Shown in pieces: positions 8,238 through 11,046 of a stretch of DNA of 11,046 nt. The stretch spans positions 1 to 11,046 of the forward strand of contig CAMPKL010000063.1 of the NCBI GenBank assembly GCA_946887065.1, read 5' to 3'. Each line of letters begins with the position of its first letter. Positions within the stretch are counted from its first letter, which is position 1. Both the position numbers and the translations under genes were made by a program. The notes under the pieces were generated by a model. That model saw nothing but the letters and a program-made list of their open reading frames with translations, searched no databases and was not told the DNA's origin. The stretch is from an uncultured Bryobacterales bacterium. GTDB lineage: Bacteria; Acidobacteriota; Terriglobia; Bryobacterales; UBA6623.

Positions 8238-8636
8238 TTAGTCAACGATGTTGTTCCTGACGAGAATTACTGCCAGGACAAGCGCCAGGATGAGCAGGAT
8301 GATAATGCCGCCGACGAAGCCGGCGGAAACATCTTCATTGACATCGCGCGACTGTTCGGCCAGATTCGCCAGCGTCTCATCGTCGAGTTGCGGGATGGCT
8401 TCTCGGACTTCGCTTGCGCTGAGTCCGGCTTTGGCCAGCAGTTGTTGAGCGTCTTCGCGGTCGAGGATGCGCTCAACGTCGCGGACGTTACTCTGACGCT
8501 GGAACTCAGCGGCAGCCAATTGCAGTTGCAGGTCGGCCGCGGGAATCAGATGTTCGACCTGTTCCGCGGATAGCCCTTTCAGCGGAGAGAAAAGGAATGC
8601 GGCTAACGTCAGTACTGCAATTGTTTGTCGGAACAT
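8238..8636 (-). CDS. PA2779-like small membrane protein, copy 2
   Basis: A 132-residue protein with an N-terminal signal segment (about 5-24), a helical middle and one C-terminal membrane helix (about 107-126, GFVGGIIILLILALVLAVIL) ending in RNNIVD. The middle part matches the PA2779 pattern: REDAQQLLAKAGLSASEV (60-77) then LDDETLANLAE (84-94), which resembles the family's R-E-D-x-x-x-x-L-x-x-x-G and L-S-D-E-E-L signatures. It also has the motif EHLIPAADLQLQL (28-40), shared with the neighbouring copy. The ATG at 8636 is preceded by AAGGAG with a 6-nt spacer. It is 18 bp downstream of copy 1, and its TAA is 8 bp from the GTG of the C39-like gene. The likely place is the inner membrane with the helical part in the periplasm. 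The family function is not known; the constant neighbour is a C39-like protein, so a partner or inhibitor of that protein is possible. Confidence 0.8.
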   Translation of the reverse strand: MFRQTIAVLTLAAFLFSPLKGLSAEQVEHLIPAADLQLQLAAAEFQRQSNVRDVERILDREDAQQLLAKAGLSASEVREAIPQLDDETLANLAEQSRDVNEDVSAGFVGGIIILLILALVLAVILVRNNIVD

Positions 8637-8654
8637 GCTGGTCTCCTTGCTTGC

Positions 8655-9047
8655 CTAGGCAGCGACGATCACAAGGATCAGCACGGCGGTGCCGAGGGCG
8701 ATGATGATGTACGTCAACTGCTGGTTATTGAGGGCGCCGGCCGAGAGGTCCCTTTGAGCGTCGAGGGCGTGCGCGGTCAGGCTTTCCAGGGACTCGTTGT
8801 CGAGCGAACTCACGGCCTTGCTTATCTTGCCGGCGTCGATGCCTGCCTTGGCCAGCGCCTGAGAGGCCGCGGGCGATTGGAAAAATTCAGTGAGCTGATC
8901 GACTTTCTCGGACCTGGATTGTTCCCGATCCGTGAGCTGTTGGCGCATATCAGCCGACGGTATTAGATGGTCCGCGGCCGGGAGCGGCGCCGCCGCAAAA
9001 AAAAGAGCAGCGGCTAGGCCAGTGGCGATCATTTGTTTAGCTTTCAC
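8655..9047 (-). CDS. PA2779-like small membrane protein, copy 1
   Basis: A 130-residue protein and the first gene of the cluster. It has a signal segment (about 5-25, ending PLPAA), the shared motif DHLIPSADMRQQL (26-38), a helical middle with SQALAKAGIDAGKI (62-75) and LDNESLESL (82-90), and DLSAG (100-104). A C-terminal membrane helix follows (about 111-129, LTYIIIALGTAVLILVIVAA). The order and spacing match copy 2, so the two arose by duplication but have diverged strongly. The start is GTG at 9047, supported by a very good AAAGGAG (9054-9060) with a 6-nt spacer. Similarity to PA2779 is weaker than for copy 2 because the R-E-D triplet is replaced by SPAAS. Role unknown; two slightly different copies could form a hetero-oligomer in the inner membrane. 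Confidence 0.74.
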   Translation of the reverse strand: MKAKQMIATGLAAALFFAAAPLPAADHLIPSADMRQQLTDREQSRSEKVDQLTEFFQSPAASQALAKAGIDAGKISKAVSSLDNESLESLTAHALDAQRDLSAGALNNQQLTYIIIALGTAVLILVIVAA

Positions 9048-9053
9048 TTGAGA

Positions 9054-9060
9054 CTCCTTT
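9054..9060 (-). promoter_or_regulatory. Strong ribosome binding site AAAGGAG of the first cluster gene
   Basis: AAAGGAG reads on the minus strand with 6 nt to the GTG at 9047. It is the best Shine-Dalgarno match in the window and decides this GTG start. Together with AAGGAG at 8643-8648 before copy 2, it suggests that the two small membrane proteins are made in larger amounts than their operon partners. Confidence 0.7.
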
Positions 9061-9110
9061 TATCTGGTGTGGCGACGGGCGTGTTCGTTGGCCACATCCT
9101 CTCTGTCCAT

Positions 9111-9138
9111 AGTATGACGACTGGCCGAGGAGCGTCAG
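9111..9138 (-). promoter_or_regulatory. Candidate sigma70-type promoter of the PA2779/C39/barrel cluster
   Basis: In the 110-bp gap between rlmD and the cluster, the minus strand shows CTGACG (9133-9138) and CATACT (9111-9116), 16 bp apart. Each matches four of six positions of TTGACA and TATAAT. A transcript would start about 50-60 bp before the GTG at 9047. The match is weak for a GC-rich genome and could be chance. The alternative is read-through from rlmD, which lies on the same strand. Confidence 0.25.
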
Positions 9139-9157
9139 CCGGGACGTCGCCTTTAGC

Positions 9158-10372
9158 CTATAGATGCTTAAGACGAACAATTGTTTCAAGGTGGAAGGTC
9201 TGCGGGAACAGATCGATGAGAGTCATGGACTCAATCTCGTAGCCGCCTTCCAGGAGAGTCTTCAGGTCGCGCGCCAGCGTGGAGGGATCGCAAGATACGA
9301 TATTCAACTGGGGCGACGCGATGCGCAGCAACTCGCGGACAACGTCCTCGCCCAGGCCCGCGCGCGGCGGATCGGCGACGATGAGGTCGACCTTTTCCTG
9401 GAAGCCGGCCAGGAACTGATTGACATTGAGATGAACCGCCTTCACGTTGAGGCCCGCGCGCTCGGCATTGAACTGCAGGCTGCGCATCGCCGCGGCGCTT
9501 GAGTCGATGCCGGCGACATTGCTGAACTTCCGCGCGAGAGGCAGCGTAACCAAGCCGACGCCGCAATAGAGATCGAGGGCCGTTTCGCCCGTTGCGTTTT
9601 CGATGGCCGAGGCGGCGAGACGATCGATCAAGAAGCGGTTGACCTGGAAGAACGAGCGGCTGCCGACACGGAAGACATCATCCTTACAGGGATAGTCGAT
9701 GTGGGCGCCGGGAAGCAGGCCTTCGATGTGCTCGGCCGCCCACTCGAAAAACTCCTTGGCCAACGGACGCTCGGTGGAGACGACATTGAGCTGGACATCG
9801 GATTCGTTGGTGAAGAACTCGATCTCGCGGAGGAAGTTCGGGAAGCGCCGCTCGCCCGCCATGTGTTGCAAAGCGGCGTGGGCTTCGTTGAGCTTGGGCG
9901 AGTTGATCGGGCAGACGTCGGTGAGGACGAGGTTGTGAGAGCCCGCCTGCAGGAATCCGACCTCAACTCGTGGGCCGTTCTTGGCGACGCGCAGTTGGGT
10001 GCGGTTGCGGTAGCCCCAGGGCTCGGAGGCGATTCTGTCGATCGTCCCTGTCCAGTCGATCTTGCCGATCCGGCTTAGCGTTTCGCGCAGGATGGCTTCT
10101 TTATAGTCGAGCTGCCGTTCGTAAGCGATGTGCTGGTAGTTGCAGCCGCCGCAGACGCCGAAAACGCCGCACTTCGGCTCGACCCGCTCGGCGGATTGCT
10201 CGGCGAACGCGCCGGGGCTGGCGCGCACAAGACGGCCTTTCTCGCGAACGATGTCGGCTGTGAGTTTCTCCCCGGGAAGAGTGAAAGGTACGAGAACGGT
10301 GCGGCCTTCGGCGCGGGCTAGGCCTTCGCCGCCGTAGACGAGTTTTTCAATTTCGATATCGATCTGGGACAC
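9158..10372 (-). CDS. rlmD: 23S rRNA (uracil-C5)-methyltransferase, RlmD-like
   Basis: SAM-dependent enzyme that makes 5-methyluridine in 23S rRNA; U1939 is inferred from family resemblance. With the GTG start at 10372 it has 404 residues, slightly shorter than E. coli RlmD (433). It begins with a TRAM-like domain (1-50, IDIEIEKLVYGGEGLAR). Four cysteines fit the RlmD iron-sulfur cluster: Cys68, Cys74 and Cys77 in CGVFGVCGGC, plus Cys154 in TDVCPIN. The methyltransferase part has FFQVN (241-245), the SAM loop DLYCGVGLVTLPLA (267-280), DPPRAGL (334-340), the nucleophile Cys361 in VSCDPSTLARDL, and the base Glu396 in TFHLETIVRL. The frame runs 70 codons further upstream to an ATG, but that part has a low-complexity composition and overlaps the preceding gene. 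GTG at 10372, just before the TRAM domain, is preferred. It starts 22 bp after the oxygenase gene, so both may share a transcript. Confidence 0.88.
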   Translation of the reverse strand: MSQIDIEIEKLVYGGEGLARAEGRTVLVPFTLPGEKLTADIVREKGRLVRASPGAFAEQSAERVEPKCGVFGVCGGCNYQHIAYERQLDYKEAILRETLSRIGKIDWTGTIDRIASEPWGYRNRTQLRVAKNGPRVEVGFLQAGSHNLVLTDVCPINSPKLNEAHAALQHMAGERRFPNFLREIEFFTNESDVQLNVVSTERPLAKEFFEWAAEHIEGLLPGAHIDYPCKDDVFRVGSRSFFQVNRFLIDRLAASAIENATGETALDLYCGVGLVTLPLARKFSNVAGIDSSAAAMRSLQFNAERAGLNVKAVHLNVNQFLAGFQEKVDLIVADPPRAGLGEDVVRELLRIASPQLNIVSCDPSTLARDLKTLLEGGYEIESMTLIDLFPQTFHLETIVRLKHL

Positions 10373-10394
10373 AGATCTCAGGATAGTGGCTTTA

Positions 10395-11046
10395 TCAGCC
10401 GCGAAGGGCGTCGCGCACCTTACGCAGGGGCCAGGTGAGGGCGCGTGCGAGGCGCACGCTGGCCGAGCGGTCGATCCGCTGGAGTTGCTCACGGAGCTCG
10501 CGTTCGGACTCCCACAAGTAGCGAATTTGCTGGTTGCGGCGCTCGAAAAGCTCCCGTAGCTCGTTGACTTGGGCCTTCTCAAGCGGCTGGCCCGCCGCGA
10601 CGTACTCCGGGAAGGGCCGGGGCACGTAGTACGTGCCGTGTTCGGGAACGGTATCCGCGGCCGGCCGCTCCGTTGTGTAGAAGTACACGGCTACGGTGCG
10701 CCGAGTAATCTCGCCGGCTTCCTTGGGGAGGACGATGCGCGGGAACCCGTGCCACGAGTTCTCGGTCGTTTCGAAGATGACGGCGCGGTTGGCGCGCGGC
10801 ACAACGGTCTGAGTCTCATCCTCGGAAGGCGGAAGCCAGGGATTGCGGTGCAGTTGCAGGCAGCCGCCCCAGTCAGGTTCCCAACGGTCGTTGAGGAACA
10901 GAATCAAGTTCAGACGCCGATGCCAACTCCCATTGGTGTGGTAGTTGAAATCTACATGCGGGTCGAGCCCTTGGCCGGAGATATTTTCATGAGTGCCGCC
11001 GCCCACGTATGCCGGGTCATAGAGGAGCTTGGGGATACCGGTCAGC
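10395..11046 (-). CDS. 2-oxoglutarate/Fe(II) dioxygenase with coiled-coil tail (5' part missing)
   Basis: The frame is open to the right edge of the window, so the N-terminus is missing; it ends with TGA at 10395-10397. The visible 217 residues contain the C-terminal half of a prolyl-4-hydroxylase-like (2OG-FeII_Oxy_3) jelly roll. The metal pair HxD lies in LDPHVDFNYH (near 10950-10960), then LNLILFLND and DWGGCLQLH, then the distal His in NSWHGFP (near 10750), and the 2OG-binding Arg in RRTVAVYFY. The enzyme should hydroxylate a substrate using 2-oxoglutarate and O2. After the domain comes a charged coiled coil (ELRELFERRNQQIRYLWESE) and a basic end SASVRLARALTWPLRKV. That end resembles the short tail found at the C-terminus of many bacterial glycosyltransferases and surface-polysaccharide enzymes, so a cell-surface glycan substrate is possible. 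This is inference from the tail alone. Confidence 0.82.
   Translation of the reverse strand, partial: LTGIPKLLYDPAYVGGGTHENISGQGLDPHVDFNYHTNGSWHRRLNLILFLNDRWEPDWGGCLQLHRNPWLPPSEDETQTVVPRANRAVIFETTENSWHGFPRIVLPKEAGEITRRTVAVYFYTTERPAADTVPEHGTYYVPRPFPEYVAAGQPLEKAQVNELRELFERRNQQIRYLWESERELREQLQRIDRSASVRLARALTWPLRKVRDALRG

Noticed and set aside
9061..9157. Terminator hairpin after rlmD
   Set aside because: The best pairing is about 5 bp with mismatches and no T-run, so it is not supportable.
10373..10582. A 70-codon N-terminal extension of rlmD up to an ATG
   Set aside because: It is Ser/Arg/Ala rich, lies in another frame of the oxygenase coding region, and precedes the TRAM domain, which normally starts at the N-terminus. 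GTG at 10372 fits better.

Overview
The window comes from a GC-rich diderm bacterium. Four traits suggest an acidobacterium-like genome: an NHL-repeat propeller protein, the futalosine route to menaquinone, a phosphoketolase/acetate kinase pair, and a probable Omp85-like outer-membrane barrel. That taxonomic placement is inference; no rRNA or other phylogenetic marker is present. Coding density is very high, no gap between genes exceeds about 110 bp, and no RNA gene, mobile element or CRISPR array was seen.

Plus strand, 1-4580: the 3' part of an NHL beta-propeller protein, then a tight two-gene operon of acetate kinase (ackA type) and phosphoketolase (xfp). Together these two enzymes split xylulose-5-P or fructose-6-P to acetyl-phosphate and recover ATP plus acetate. 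The 3' end of xfp overlaps the 3' end of the convergent mqnE gene by 17 bp.

Minus strand, 11046-4564 (read right to left): the 3' part of a 2-oxoglutarate/Fe(II) dioxygenase with a coiled-coil tail; rlmD (23S rRNA uracil-C5 methyltransferase); a 110-bp gap with a weak promoter candidate; then a compact cluster of five genes. The cluster holds two tandem PA2779-like small membrane proteins, a C39-like cysteine peptidase-fold protein of the PA2778 type, a TPR protein with a C-terminal Omp85-like barrel, and a small acyl-carrier-protein-like protein without the phosphopantetheine serine. The aminofutalosine synthase gene mqnE follows 55 bp later.

The five-gene cluster is the part most likely to be an undescribed system. 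Four of its products look exported: two single-helix membrane proteins, a periplasmic papain-like protein and an outer-membrane barrel with periplasmic TPRs. The genes are spaced 5-39 bp apart and most have good Shine-Dalgarno sites. In pseudomonads the C39 domain and a TPR region are, from memory, fused in one PA2778 protein next to PA2779. Here that unit appears split, and the TPR part is joined to a barrel instead. Its biological role is unknown.
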